Source: JBCCMB01 sp039026555 (GTDB taxonomy: Bacteria; Pseudomonadota; Alphaproteobacteria; Caulobacterales; Hyphomonadaceae). From it: 6,646 nt of DNA. The notes beneath the pieces are model-generated. The model searched no databases and had not been told where the DNA came from. It saw nothing but the letters and a program-made list of their open reading frames with translations. Both the position numbers and the translations under genes were made by a program. Below are positions 1 through 6,357 of the stretch, one piece after another; the first letter of the stretch is position 1, and each line of letters opens with the position of its first letter. Where the stretch lies: NCBI GenBank assembly GCA_039026555.1, contig JBCCMB010000151.1, forward strand, positions 1 through 6,646, given 5' to 3'.

Positions 1-57
1 CGGGCGCCCGTATGACGTGTTAAAGACAACGAATAGTTAGTTGTAGAAGGATGTGTC
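1..57. other. 5' leader of rsfS, no gene recognised
   Basis: All three forward frames close within this stretch, at 13-15, 21-23 and 38-40. If an upstream gene ends here, only its last few codons are present. In many Alphaproteobacteria nadD precedes rsfS, but the visible residues are too few to recognise NadD. The segment 20-44 is AT-rich compared with its surroundings. It contains a weak inverted repeat, ACAAC at 26-30 and GTTGT at 40-44, immediately before the ribosome binding site. I see no convincing promoter. Confidence 0.4.
46..50 (+). promoter_or_regulatory. ribosome binding site deciding the TTG start of rsfS
   Basis: GAAGG lies 7 nt upstream of TTG at 58. The next in-frame start, ATG at 94, has no purine-rich stretch at a suitable distance. 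This favours TTG at 58 as the start. Confidence 0.55.
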
Positions 58-489
58 TTGTCCGCACTTGAAACCCAGTCGACCGGCGTCGGCATGGACG
101 ATAATCGCAGCGCCCATGAGGCGAATCACGAACCGAAACTTGCCGCAGAAGATCTCGCCCGCCTCGTGTTGGACCAGTTGGAGGACGATAAGGCGGAAAA
201 TATTCTCGCGATTGATCTTGATGGAAAATCTTCGCTCGCAGATACGATGGTGATCGCCTCCGGCCGATCTCAACGTCATGTGAGCGCGCTTGCCGATCAT
301 TTGTCGCGCGCGATGAAGGATGCGGGCGTCGGCCGCGCAAACGTCGAAGGCCTGCCCAATTGCGATTGGGTTCTGATCGACGCGGGCGATGTCATCGTGC
401 ACATCTTCCGTCCGGAAGTGCGCGAATTCTACAATCTCGAGCGAATCTGGGGCGCCGATGCAGAGACGGCCTCCGACACGCCAAGCTAA
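58..489 (+). CDS. rsfS: ribosome silencing factor RsfS (Iojap/YbeB family)
   Basis: RsfS binds ribosomal protein uL14 on the 50S subunit and blocks 30S joining, lowering translation when nutrients are scarce. The 143-residue protein has the full family core from about residue 33 to 134. It starts with the helix LARLVLDQLEDDKAENI, continues through the strand segment with DTMVIASG and the helix that follows (SQRHVSALADHL), and has an EGLPNCDWVLIDAGDVIVHI block at about 97-116. It ends with the hallmark FYNLERIW at 124-131. Residues 1-32 are a charged, poorly conserved extension. The TTG start is chosen because GAAGG stands 7 nt before it; ATG at 94 would remove 12 residues without touching the core. 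rlmH begins 12 nt after the stop, so the two genes are very probably co-transcribed, a pairing also seen in E. coli (ybeB-ybeA). Family assignment is secure; only the start is uncertain. Confidence 0.95.
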   Translation: MSALETQSTGVGMDDNRSAHEANHEPKLAAEDLARLVLDQLEDDKAENILAIDLDGKSSLADTMVIASGRSQRHVSALADHLSRAMKDAGVGRANVEGLPNCDWVLIDAGDVIVHIFRPEVREFYNLERIWGADAETASDTPS

Positions 490-501
490 GCATCTCCAAA
501 A

Positions 502-960
502 GTGCACATTCGCATTGTTTGCGTCGGAACGATGAAATCCGGCCCAGAACGCGCCCTCGTGAACGATTATGTCGCGCGCGCGGCCAAGCTGGGTCGGGGC
601 CTCGGGGTCAGATCCGTCCAAGAAATTGAGGTTGAGGCGGGCGGCGGCGCGCAAAAGGAAGCCGAGCGCCTGCTCTCCAAGGCCGGCGACGCGCACATAA
701 TTCGGTTAGATGAAGATGGTCGTTCGCAAACCTCGCGCGCCCTCGCCTCCGACCTCGCCCAACGGCGAGACGCCGGCGAAAACTTGGCTTTTCTCATCGG
801 CGGCGCAGACGGGTTTGACAAAGCGCTGAAATCGAAAACGCCGCACGCCCTTTCCTTCGGCGCGCAAACTTGGCCGCACAAATTGGTGCGTGTGCTCATT
901 GCTGAACAAATCTACCGCGCCTTATCGATTGAGGCCGGCGCGCCCTATCATCGGGATTGA
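502..960 (+). CDS. rlmH: 23S rRNA (pseudouridine-1915-N3) methyltransferase RlmH
   Basis: RlmH is a SPOUT-class enzyme that uses S-adenosylmethionine to methylate N3 of pseudouridine 1915 in helix 69 of 23S rRNA, acting on assembled 70S ribosomes. The product has 152 residues, close to the usual length of about 155. Seen in the sequence: an N-terminal strand IRIVCVG; the SAM-binding loop segment LAFLIGGADG at 95-104, part of the trefoil knot; WPHKLVRVLIAEQIYRA at 124-140; and the invariant C-terminal YHRD at 149-152, which contributes to catalysis. The start is GTG at 502, giving the typical MHIRI opening. No good Shine-Dalgarno sequence precedes it, so translation may be coupled to rsfS, whose stop is 12 nt upstream. 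The reading frame is intact. Confidence 0.95.
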   Translation: MHIRIVCVGTMKSGPERALVNDYVARAAKLGRGLGVRSVQEIEVEAGGGAQKEAERLLSKAGDAHIIRLDEDGRSQTSRALASDLAQRRDAGENLAFLIGGADGFDKALKSKTPHALSFGAQTWPHKLVRVLIAEQIYRALSIEAGAPYHRD

Positions 961-994
961 GCCTTAGGGCGAGGTCCGTTTAGACTCGCGTTTA

Positions 995-2227
995 ATGCTT
1001 CGCCGCTTCGCTCTTCCGCTCGCTTTTGCCCTCGCTGCGTCGAATGTCGGCGTGGCGCAGGATACGCAGGACAGTTTCAGCGTCGAGGATTTGCAGCGCG
1101 CAGAGGCGGCGCGCGATGCAGCATTGGCCCGGTTGCGCGCGCTGGAAGACAGTGAGGAAGCGGTCAACCGCGAGCTCGCGGACATCGACGCGGATTTAAT
1201 CGCCGCCGCCGCAGACGCCCGCAGACGCGAAGAAGCCGCCACTTCGGCCGAACTTCGCCTGGCCAGCTTAAGCACCGCCGCAGACGATGCGCGCGCGCGC
1301 CTGACCGCTGATGAAGAAGCGCTTGAGGACTTGCTCGCGGCCTTGATGAGTCTAGGCGCAAATCCCCCGCCCGCTTTGATCACAAGCGCGGACGACGCCG
1401 GCGACGCGGTGAGAGCGGCGATATTGATGGGGGATGCGGCCCCGCAACTCGCAGATCGCGCTGAAAAAGTCGCTAAAGAGATCGACGCCCTCGCGCGATT
1501 GCGGCGCGACATTGAAGCGGAGCGCAACGATCTCAACAAATCCGAAGCCGCCCTACTCGCGCGGCGTCAAGAGATCGAAGCATTGGCGCAAGAAAAACGC
1601 GGCGCACGGCTTCGCATCTCTCAAGAAGCCGAGGATCTGCGCGCGGAAACCGACCGTCTCGCGCAAGAAGCTGACACGCTTCGCGAATTGCTAGACCGCT
1701 TGGCTGCAGCAGCGCCGACGGGTCCGGGCCGCAAACCAGGCTCTGGCGACGGCGACTCGACCGGACCATCTCTAAAGCCGAGGCGAGATCCCGACGCGAC
1801 GCCTCAATCACGGCCCTCCGAAGCGCCGCCACTCTTCGTTTCCCGAGGGGGTGTTCCAACCACGCCGGCAAGCGGATCCTTAGTCAGGCGCTACGGCGCT
1901 GTCGGCCCTGCCGGCGAACGGCAGCGCGGCCATAGCTATGCGACGCGCGGCGGCGCGCAGATTATTGCGCCGCTGGATGCGCGCGTTGAGTACGCCGGGC
2001 TGTTTAGAAGTTACGGTCAAATCTTGATTCTGGACGTAGGTGACAGCTACCTTGTTGTGTTAGCGGGCCTTGGCGCCATTTATGTAGAGACTGGACAATT
2101 AGTACTCGCCGGCGAGCCGGTCGGCCGCATGGCGGACCAGAAATCGCCCCCTCCGGAACTTTATCTGGAGGTAAGATATAACGGCCAACCTATCGATCCT
2201 GAAGGTTGGATACAGCGCGGCGCCTAA
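995..2227 (+). CDS. envC: EnvC-like murein hydrolase activator (coiled coil + degenerate LytM/M23)
   Basis: EnvC-type proteins are periplasmic activators of the amidases that split septal peptidoglycan; in E. coli EnvC is recruited by FtsEX and activates AmiA and AmiB. This 410-residue protein begins with a signal peptide (MLRRF, then an Ala/Leu core, likely cut after GVA near residue 21). A long Ala/Arg/Glu-rich coiled coil follows at about 25-235, then a Pro/Gly-rich linker at about 236-290, and a LytM domain at about 293-408 ending in LYLEVRYNGQPIDPEGWI. That ending closely resembles EnvC rather than active M23 enzymes. The canonical zinc ligands are mostly missing: H313 remains, but the position of the HxxxD Asp is T317, the HxH region reads LVVLAGLGA at 353-361, and the final His is Y390. 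It is probably a regulator rather than an endopeptidase. ATG at 995 is the first possible start after an in-frame TAG at 965. GAGG at 971-974 is too far upstream to be a normal ribosome binding site. Confidence 0.88.
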   Translation: MLRRFALPLAFALAASNVGVAQDTQDSFSVEDLQRAEAARDAALARLRALEDSEEAVNRELADIDADLIAAAADARRREEAATSAELRLASLSTAADDARARLTADEEALEDLLAALMSLGANPPPALITSADDAGDAVRAAILMGDAAPQLADRAEKVAKEIDALARLRRDIEAERNDLNKSEAALLARRQEIEALAQEKRGARLRISQEAEDLRAETDRLAQEADTLRELLDRLAAAAPTGPGRKPGSGDGDSTGPSLKPRRDPDATPQSRPSEAPPLFVSRGGVPTTPASGSLVRRYGAVGPAGERQRGHSYATRGGAQIIAPLDARVEYAGLFRSYGQILILDVGDSYLVVLAGLGAIYVETGQLVLAGEPVGRMADQKSPPPELYLEVRYNGQPIDPEGWIQRGA

Positions 2228-2244
2228 GGGCTACGTAGCAATTT

Positions 2245-2250
2245 GAGGAG
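2245..2250 (+). promoter_or_regulatory. ribosome binding site of ctpA
   Basis: GAGGAG ends 9 nt before ATG at 2260. It is the strongest Shine-Dalgarno sequence in the window and fixes the ctpA start. Confidence 0.75.
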
Positions 2251-2259
2251 CGGCGACGC

Positions 2260-3573
2260 ATGCGTTCATGGATCATCGGCCCGGCGATCGGCGCGGTTTT
2301 AGGCGCCTCGGCGTTTGTCTGGACGGCGAATGGCGACGCTGGCGATCGACAGGCCGAAACATATCGCCAGTTAGAATTGTTCGCTGAAATTCTAGCGCGC
2401 GTTCAGGCTGATTATGTGGAAGACGTCAACGAAGCCGACGTCATCGAAGCGTCGATCGACGGCATGCTGGCGTCTCTCGACCCGCACTCCAGCTATCTCA
2501 ATCCCGATGAATTTCGGGATATGCAGGTGCAGACCAGCGGCGAATATGGCGGGCTCGGTATAGAAGTCACATCCGAAGACGGATTCGTGAAGGTCGTCGC
2601 GCCCATGGACGACACGCCGGCCAGCCGCGCCGGTTTAATCTCCGGCGATTATCTCTCGGCGATCAACGGCGATCCGATCGTTGGACTGCCTCTAAACGAC
2701 GCCGTCAAACAAATGCGCGGACCGATCGGCTCCGACATTACCATCACAGTTTTGCGCGAGGGCGAAGAGCCGTTCGACGTGACGCTGACACGCGAAGTGA
2801 TCCGCCCGGGATCGGTGAACCACCGCATGGAGGCGAACATTGGGTATGTGCGCGTCTCTACATTCAACGACCGCACGAGCGATTCGCTCAAAGAGGCCCT
2901 GGACGAACTCAAAAAAGACAGCCGCAACACTATGGACGGCCTGGTTTTGGACCTTCGCAACAATCCTGGCGGATTGTTGGACCAAGCGGTTGAAGTCTCC
3001 TCCATGTTCTTGGATGGCGGCGAAGTGGTCTCCACTCGTGGCCGTCGCTCCGGCGATGTGCAGCGGTACAACGCCCGACGCGGCCAACGTTTCGACGAGA
3101 CGCCTATCGTTGTCATCATCAATGGCGGCTCAGCCTCCGCCGCCGAGATCGTCGCCGGCGCGCTCCAAGATCGTGGCCGGGCGACGGTTTTGGGCTTAGC
3201 GTCTTTCGGCAAAGGGTCGGTTCAAACCGTTATCCCCTTGGGACCTCAGCGCGGCGCGATGCGGCTGACCACCTCGCGATATTACACGCCGTCCGGCAAA
3301 TCGATCCAGGGCGCCGGGATTGAACCGGACGTTGAGGTGGCGCAGGTCCGCCTTACCGAGGAAGAGCTGAAAGAGATTGCAACCCGCGCCGAACGCTATA
3401 GCGAGGCGGCGCTTCCCAACGCGCTGGAGAATGATCAGGGCCTAGAACGCCGCGCCCCTCATATTCCCGATGATCAGCCGCCGGAAGACTATGAAGGCGA
3501 TGATTATCAGCTGGACCGCGCATTCGAGTTGCTGCGCACAAAAAGCGTCGCGCTGGATAGCCGCGCTGGCTAA
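2260..3573 (+). CDS. ctpA: carboxy-terminal processing protease CtpA (S41 family, PDZ)
   Basis: CtpA is an envelope serine protease that cuts substrates near their C terminus. In several Gram-negative bacteria it degrades peptidoglycan hydrolases, which fits its position directly after envC; that target is not shown here. The 437-residue protein has an N-terminal hydrophobic segment at about 4-24 (signal peptide or anchor), then a helical region with the family signature DGMLASLDPHSSYL. A PDZ domain follows at about 94-180, starting GGLGIEV, and the S41 core spans about 190-370. By alignment with E. coli Tsp (S430, K455, Q459), the catalytic residues are S293 in NGGSASAAEI, K318 in SFGKGSVQ and Q322. 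All three are present, so the enzyme should be active. The C-terminal tail after about 390 is acidic and rich in Pro and Asp. The gene starts 32 nt after the envC stop with a good ribosome binding site, suggesting one transcription unit. Confidence 0.95.
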   Translation: MRSWIIGPAIGAVLGASAFVWTANGDAGDRQAETYRQLELFAEILARVQADYVEDVNEADVIEASIDGMLASLDPHSSYLNPDEFRDMQVQTSGEYGGLGIEVTSEDGFVKVVAPMDDTPASRAGLISGDYLSAINGDPIVGLPLNDAVKQMRGPIGSDITITVLREGEEPFDVTLTREVIRPGSVNHRMEANIGYVRVSTFNDRTSDSLKEALDELKKDSRNTMDGLVLDLRNNPGGLLDQAVEVSSMFLDGGEVVSTRGRRSGDVQRYNARRGQRFDETPIVVIINGGSASAAEIVAGALQDRGRATVLGLASFGKGSVQTVIPLGPQRGAMRLTTSRYYTPSGKSIQGAGIEPDVEVAQVRLTEEELKEIATRAERYSEAALPNALENDQGLERRAPHIPDDQPPEDYEGDDYQLDRAFELLRTKSVALDSRAG

Positions 3574-3575
3574 AT

Positions 3576-3588
3576 CGCCGGATCGGCG
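3576..3588 (+). terminator. short hairpin after ctpA, possible weak terminator
   Basis: CGCCG at 3576-3580 pairs with CGGCG at 3584-3588 around a GAT loop, and GTTTTA follows. The stem is only 5 bp and the T-run is short, so this is at best an auxiliary terminator or an mRNA 3'-end stabiliser. Confidence 0.3.
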
Positions 3589-3611
3589 GTTTTAGATGAA
3601 GGTCAGACAAT

Positions 3612-3656
3612 TGCGCAAAGCCCGGCAAGTTTTGCCGGGAGGGCGCACTTTATTTC
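3612..3656 (+). terminator. likely intrinsic terminator between ctpA and the DUF610 gene
   Basis: CCCGGCAA at 3621-3628 and TTGCCGGG at 3632-3639 form a perfect 8-bp stem with a 3-nt loop. An outer TGCGC/GCGCA pair (3612-3616 and 3643-3647) extends it across a small internal loop. CTTTATTT at 3648-3655 follows directly. The tail is T-rich but interrupted, so termination may be partial. It would separate the envC-ctpA unit from the downstream genes. Confidence 0.5.
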
Positions 3657-3715
3657 CCCCTTGTTAACTCTAACGCTCGCAAAATCGTGGGACGAGACTG
3701 TCTCGAACCGCACGC

Positions 3716-3719
3716 GGAG
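3716..3719 (+). promoter_or_regulatory. ribosome binding site deciding the start of the DUF610 gene
   Basis: GGAG lies 7 nt before ATG at 3727 but only 1 nt before ATG at 3721. This favours 3727 over 3721 and over the far-upstream in-frame TTG at 3661, which sits next to the terminator. Confidence 0.5.
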
Positions 3720-3726
3720 CATGGCG

Positions 3727-4971
3727 ATGAGCGCCCAAGGCCTGGCCGAAAAATCAGTTTTTCAAACCGTCCTCATCCACGGCGGGCTTAGCTTGATGAG
3801 TTTTGGGCTTATCGGCGCCGGCATTGTAGGCGCGGTGAACATGTTCGGCGACGCCGGCGACGCCGGTCCATCCGTTGAGATCGCGTTGTTTGAACGCCAT
3901 GACGGACCCAAACCAGTCCTGAAACATCGGCTTACGCCGGATGTTTCTTCAGATGACACAAAACATGCAGCCGCGGATTTAGAAGACGGCCAACCAAGCC
4001 TTCCCGTCGACGACCCCTATGGCGGGTATGTCGCGGAAACGAAAACGAGCGCATCCGGGGTCACTATCACCAAGCTGGACGAGACCCATATCAAAGCGCC
4101 GTCGGCCCAGCCAGAAGCGGCTCCAGAGCCTATTGATGTTGCAGATCGGCTGCCTTTGCCCAAAGCGCCGATCGTCGGCTTCTACGAGCAACGGCCTATC
4201 GGAAAGCTCCCTGTAATCGCGGAAGACGGCCGCACGCCGGCCGAAGTCTATTCGCGTCCTCATATCGCCGGCGGCAAGCCGCAAGTGTCTTTGATTATTG
4301 GCGGGCTGGGCCTCAATCGTCGCGTGACGCAAGCGGCGATCGACGAACTCCCAGCGGGCGTCACCCTATCCTTCGTGCCCTATGCGGGCGGTCTGCAGAC
4401 CTGGATCGACCGCGCCCGTGCGGCCGGCCATGAAGTCCTGCTTGAACTCCCAATGGAGCCTTACGACTACCCCAATAACGACACCGGACCACACACGCTT
4501 TTGACCTCGGCGAGCGCCGATGAAAACGCGCGCCGGCTTGAGATATTGCTAGGACAAGCGACCGGCTATTTTGGCGTCACGAATTATCAGGGCGCAAAAT
4601 TCGCCACTGAGACGCGCGCCGCAGAACCCGTGGTGCAAGCCCTCAAAGATCGCGGTCTCGTCTTCATCCATGACGGCGCCTCGCCACGTTCCGTCTTTCC
4701 CGCCGCGGCGGATAAGGCGGAGATCGGGTTCGCGGTCGCCGATCGGATTGTAGACGCCAAACCCGCCGCCGACGCGATCGACCAACAATTGCTGCATCTG
4801 GAAGCGATCGCCCTACAAGACGGCCATGCCGTGGGCGCCGGCTTCGCATATCCGGTGACGGTCGACCAATTCCGGTTGTGGACCGAAAGTCTGGAGTACA
4901 AAGGCTTTGAACTGGTCCCAGCGTCCATGGCGGCGGGCGTGGATGCGGCCGTCAGCGGCGAGAATTCGTAA
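3727..4971 (+). CDS. divergent polysaccharide deacetylase family protein (DUF610/YibQ)
   Basis: This 414-residue protein has a short cytoplasmic start and one transmembrane segment at about 15-37. A Pro-rich, low-complexity periplasmic linker follows at about 45-180, then a C-terminal domain of the Polysacc_deac_2 (DUF610, YibQ) family at about 187-405. Recognisable blocks are SLIIGGLGLN at 188-197, GVTLSFVPYA, GHEVLLELPMEPYDYP around 235-248, YFGVTNYQGAKF around 282-292, FIHDG at 313-317, and GAGFAYPVT around 370-378. The metal-binding positions of classical deacetylases look replaced: GG instead of DD at 192-193, Tyr at 287 where NH is usual, and Phe at 373 in the last block. The function is unproven and the domain may bind glycan rather than deacetylate it. 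The E. coli homologue lies next to envC, supporting a cell-envelope role. ATG at 3727 is chosen for GGAG at 7 nt. The gene follows a likely terminator and so probably has its own promoter, though I could not identify one. Confidence 0.88.
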   Translation: MSAQGLAEKSVFQTVLIHGGLSLMSFGLIGAGIVGAVNMFGDAGDAGPSVEIALFERHDGPKPVLKHRLTPDVSSDDTKHAAADLEDGQPSLPVDDPYGGYVAETKTSASGVTITKLDETHIKAPSAQPEAAPEPIDVADRLPLPKAPIVGFYEQRPIGKLPVIAEDGRTPAEVYSRPHIAGGKPQVSLIIGGLGLNRRVTQAAIDELPAGVTLSFVPYAGGLQTWIDRARAAGHEVLLELPMEPYDYPNNDTGPHTLLTSASADENARRLEILLGQATGYFGVTNYQGAKFATETRAAEPVVQALKDRGLVFIHDGASPRSVFPAAADKAEIGFAVADRIVDAKPAADAIDQQLLHLEAIALQDGHAVGAGFAYPVTVDQFRLWTESLEYKGFELVPASMAAGVDAAVSGENS

Positions 4972-5030
4972 TAACACCCCACCCCACCCCCCAGCAGGGC
5001 TCTCGAGATCCGACGCGCTATCGCGCAAAT
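4971..5030 (+). other. probable N-terminal coding extension of rppH without a canonical start codon
   Basis: The rppH frame stays open upstream of GTG at 5031 back to a TGA at 4908-4910. Codons 5013-5030 read TRYRAN, and together with the following VGIA they match the conserved RppH opening YR-x-NVGI. The stretch therefore looks translated, yet this frame has no ATG, GTG or TTG here. At 4969-4973 the sequence is TAATA, where the stop of the upstream gene overlaps an ATA codon in the rppH frame. GGCGAG at 4957-4962 sits 8 nt before that ATA. ATA, or ACG at 5013, are the possible non-canonical starts. Confidence 0.45.
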
Positions 5031-5480
5031 GTGGGCATCGCCATGTTCTCAAGACGAGGCCTGGTTTTTGTAGGACGGCGCGCCGGCTCGCGCGGCCCGT
5101 TTCAATGGCAAATGCCGCAAGGCGGCGTCAACAAGGGCGAGGATCCCAAAACGGCGGCGTTGCGCGAGCTTGAAGAAGAAACAGGCGTGCCCGCCAAACT
5201 TGTGGAGCCCTTAGAGGAAATCGACGATTGGCTCTTCTATGATTTTCCGAACGATTTACGCGCCCGGATGAACGGCCCGCATGACGGCCAACGGCAAAAA
5301 TGGTTCGCCTTTCGCTTTGTCGGCGTCGAATCCGACATCGCGTTGGACGCCCATACGCCGGAATTCGATGCGTGGCGTTGGGAGACGTTGGACGAGACGC
5401 CGGGCCTCGTCATCCCATTTAAGCGCCCCGTCTACGAGATCGTCGCGACGCGGTTCAAGCCTTGGGCGGAACCTGCCTAA
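5031..5480 (+). CDS. rppH: RNA pyrophosphohydrolase RppH (Nudix family)
   Basis: RppH removes pyrophosphate from the 5' triphosphate end of mRNA, opening it to 5'-monophosphate-dependent RNase E decay; the alphaproteobacterial enzymes were also described as IalA dinucleotide polyphosphate hydrolases. From the first canonical start (GTG at 5031) the protein has 149 residues. The complete Nudix box GX5EX7REUXEEXGU is seen at residues 31-53, with metal-binding Glu residues in RELEEETG. The RppH-specific WQMPQGGV precedes it at 26-33. KWFAFRF and the segment EFDAWRWETLDE also follow the family pattern. The true N terminus is probably about 6-20 residues longer, because YRAN immediately before residue 1 belongs to the conserved opening. 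A start at 4971 would give 169 residues, nearer the usual length. The gene follows the DUF610 gene closely and is likely co-transcribed with it. Confidence 0.92.
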   Translation: MGIAMFSRRGLVFVGRRAGSRGPFQWQMPQGGVNKGEDPKTAALRELEEETGVPAKLVEPLEEIDDWLFYDFPNDLRARMNGPHDGQRQKWFAFRFVGVESDIALDAHTPEFDAWRWETLDETPGLVIPFKRPVYEIVATRFKPWAEPA

Positions 5481-5544
5481 CACCTTATTTAGATTACGTT
5501 TCGTATCAGTTGCGCTAGCGTCTCCCCAAAACGGCGAATTGGGC

Positions 5545-5549
5545 GAGGG
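5545..5549 (+). promoter_or_regulatory. ribosome binding site deciding the hydrolase start
   Basis: GAGGG ends 4 nt before ATG at 5554. The spacing is a little short, but no other in-frame start downstream of the rppH stop is better placed. TTG at 5539 has no purine-rich sequence upstream. Confidence 0.5.
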
Positions 5550-5553
5550 CGGC

Positions 5554-6357
5554 ATGAAAAGATCTTTACTGATGATCCACGGCGTGGGTTGCGGCGGCGA
5601 GGTTTGGGACACAATGCGTCCCATTTTCGAAGCGCGCGGCTGGATTTGCCACGCGCCAACGCTCTTTGAGGATCAGCGCACGATTGATGCGCCGCCGTTA
5701 AGCCTCCCGGAACTGCGTCTTAAGGATTATGTCGCCGCCAGCGGAGAGGCTGCGTGTAAAATTGAGGCGGAAACGGGAGACCGACCGGTTGTATTGGGAC
5801 ATTCCATGGGCGGGCTTATCGCCCAGAAACTCGTGGAGTTGGGCGCCGCCCGAGCGGGCGTTTTTTTGACGCCGGCGCAAACCGCCGATTGTCAATCGCC
5901 CTCCCCGGCCGTCATCTTTACATTCGCAAATATCGCCTTCACACCGCCGGCCAAGATGACGGCGAAGAGCTTCAAGGTCTGGAAGACCGGATTTCATTGG
6001 GGCGTTTTGAACGCCGTGCCGCACGCGGACCGCGCCAAAATCTACGCAAACGCCCGATATGACAGCGGCGGCGTCTTTGCAGATCTTAGCGCGCCGGACG
6101 ACGCTGTGGACGACGCCGGCCGGGTCGACTTGTCGCGCATCGTCGTACCGACATTGACGATCGGCGCCGCGAAGGACCGGGCCACAACCGCAAAAGCGGT
6201 TCGTAAAGTCGGCGCAAAATATGCCCGAGCGCCGAAACCAGGCTGTTACAAGGAATACGCTGACAATGGGCATTGGATTCTCGGAGAACCCGGCGCTGAT
6301 CGCGTCGCATCGGACATCGCCGACTGGCTGGAGCAAGAAGCGCCGGCCTTAGTCTAG
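5554..6357 (+). CDS. alpha/beta hydrolase, substrate unknown
   Basis: This 267-residue protein has a complete alpha/beta-hydrolase fold signature. An opening strand and oxyanion-hole motif LLMIHGVGCGG lies at 5-15, and the nucleophile elbow GHSMGG has Ser84. The likely acid is D208 in TIGAAKDRAT, and the catalytic His is H240 in NGHWILGEPG. A cap region rich in Phe, Lys and Trp lies at about 110-170. There is no signal peptide, so it is cytoplasmic. Esterases, lactonases and related C-C bond hydrolases share this pattern, and the sequence alone does not separate them. The frame is open back to an ATG at 5281 inside rppH, but that part is a shadow of the Nudix gene. ATG at 5554 has a GAGGG upstream and begins exactly where the family fold begins. 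The 73-nt gap after rppH contains an AT-rich patch at 5484-5511 that could hold a promoter; none is clear. The gene is not a usual member of this conserved cluster. Confidence 0.85.
   Translation: MKRSLLMIHGVGCGGEVWDTMRPIFEARGWICHAPTLFEDQRTIDAPPLSLPELRLKDYVAASGEAACKIEAETGDRPVVLGHSMGGLIAQKLVELGAARAGVFLTPAQTADCQSPSPAVIFTFANIAFTPPAKMTAKSFKVWKTGFHWGVLNAVPHADRAKIYANARYDSGGVFADLSAPDDAVDDAGRVDLSRIVVPTLTIGAAKDRATTAKAVRKVGAKYARAPKPGCYKEYADNGHWILGEPGADRVASDIADWLEQEAPALV

Noticed and set aside
1..10. Perfect 10-bp palindrome CGGGCGCCCG at the left edge
   Set aside because: It is short and GC-only, with no loop and no following T-run. It is cut by the window edge, so it cannot be judged as a site.
37..696. 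219-codon open frame on the minus strand
   Set aside because: It lies antisense to rsfS and rlmH, two securely identified genes, shows no recognisable domain, and is explained by the GC-rich codon bias of the opposite strand.
964..1539. 191-codon Ala/Ser/Arg-rich frame on the minus strand
   Set aside because: It mirrors the Ala/Glu/Arg-rich coiled coil of EnvC; its low-complexity composition is an antisense artefact.
2649..3212. 187-codon minus-strand frame inside ctpA
   Set aside because: It overlaps the PDZ and catalytic core of CtpA and has no independent family features.
3661..3726. Longer start (TTG 3661) for the DUF610 gene
   Set aside because: It lies only a few bases after the terminator hairpin with no ribosome binding site. 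The GGAG before ATG 3727 fits better, and the added residues precede the membrane segment without conservation.
5281..5553. Upstream extension of the hydrolase frame to ATG 5281
   Set aside because: This part overlaps the Nudix gene in another phase, is Ser/Arg-rich without family similarity, and the hydrolase fold starts at ATG 5554 with its own ribosome binding site.
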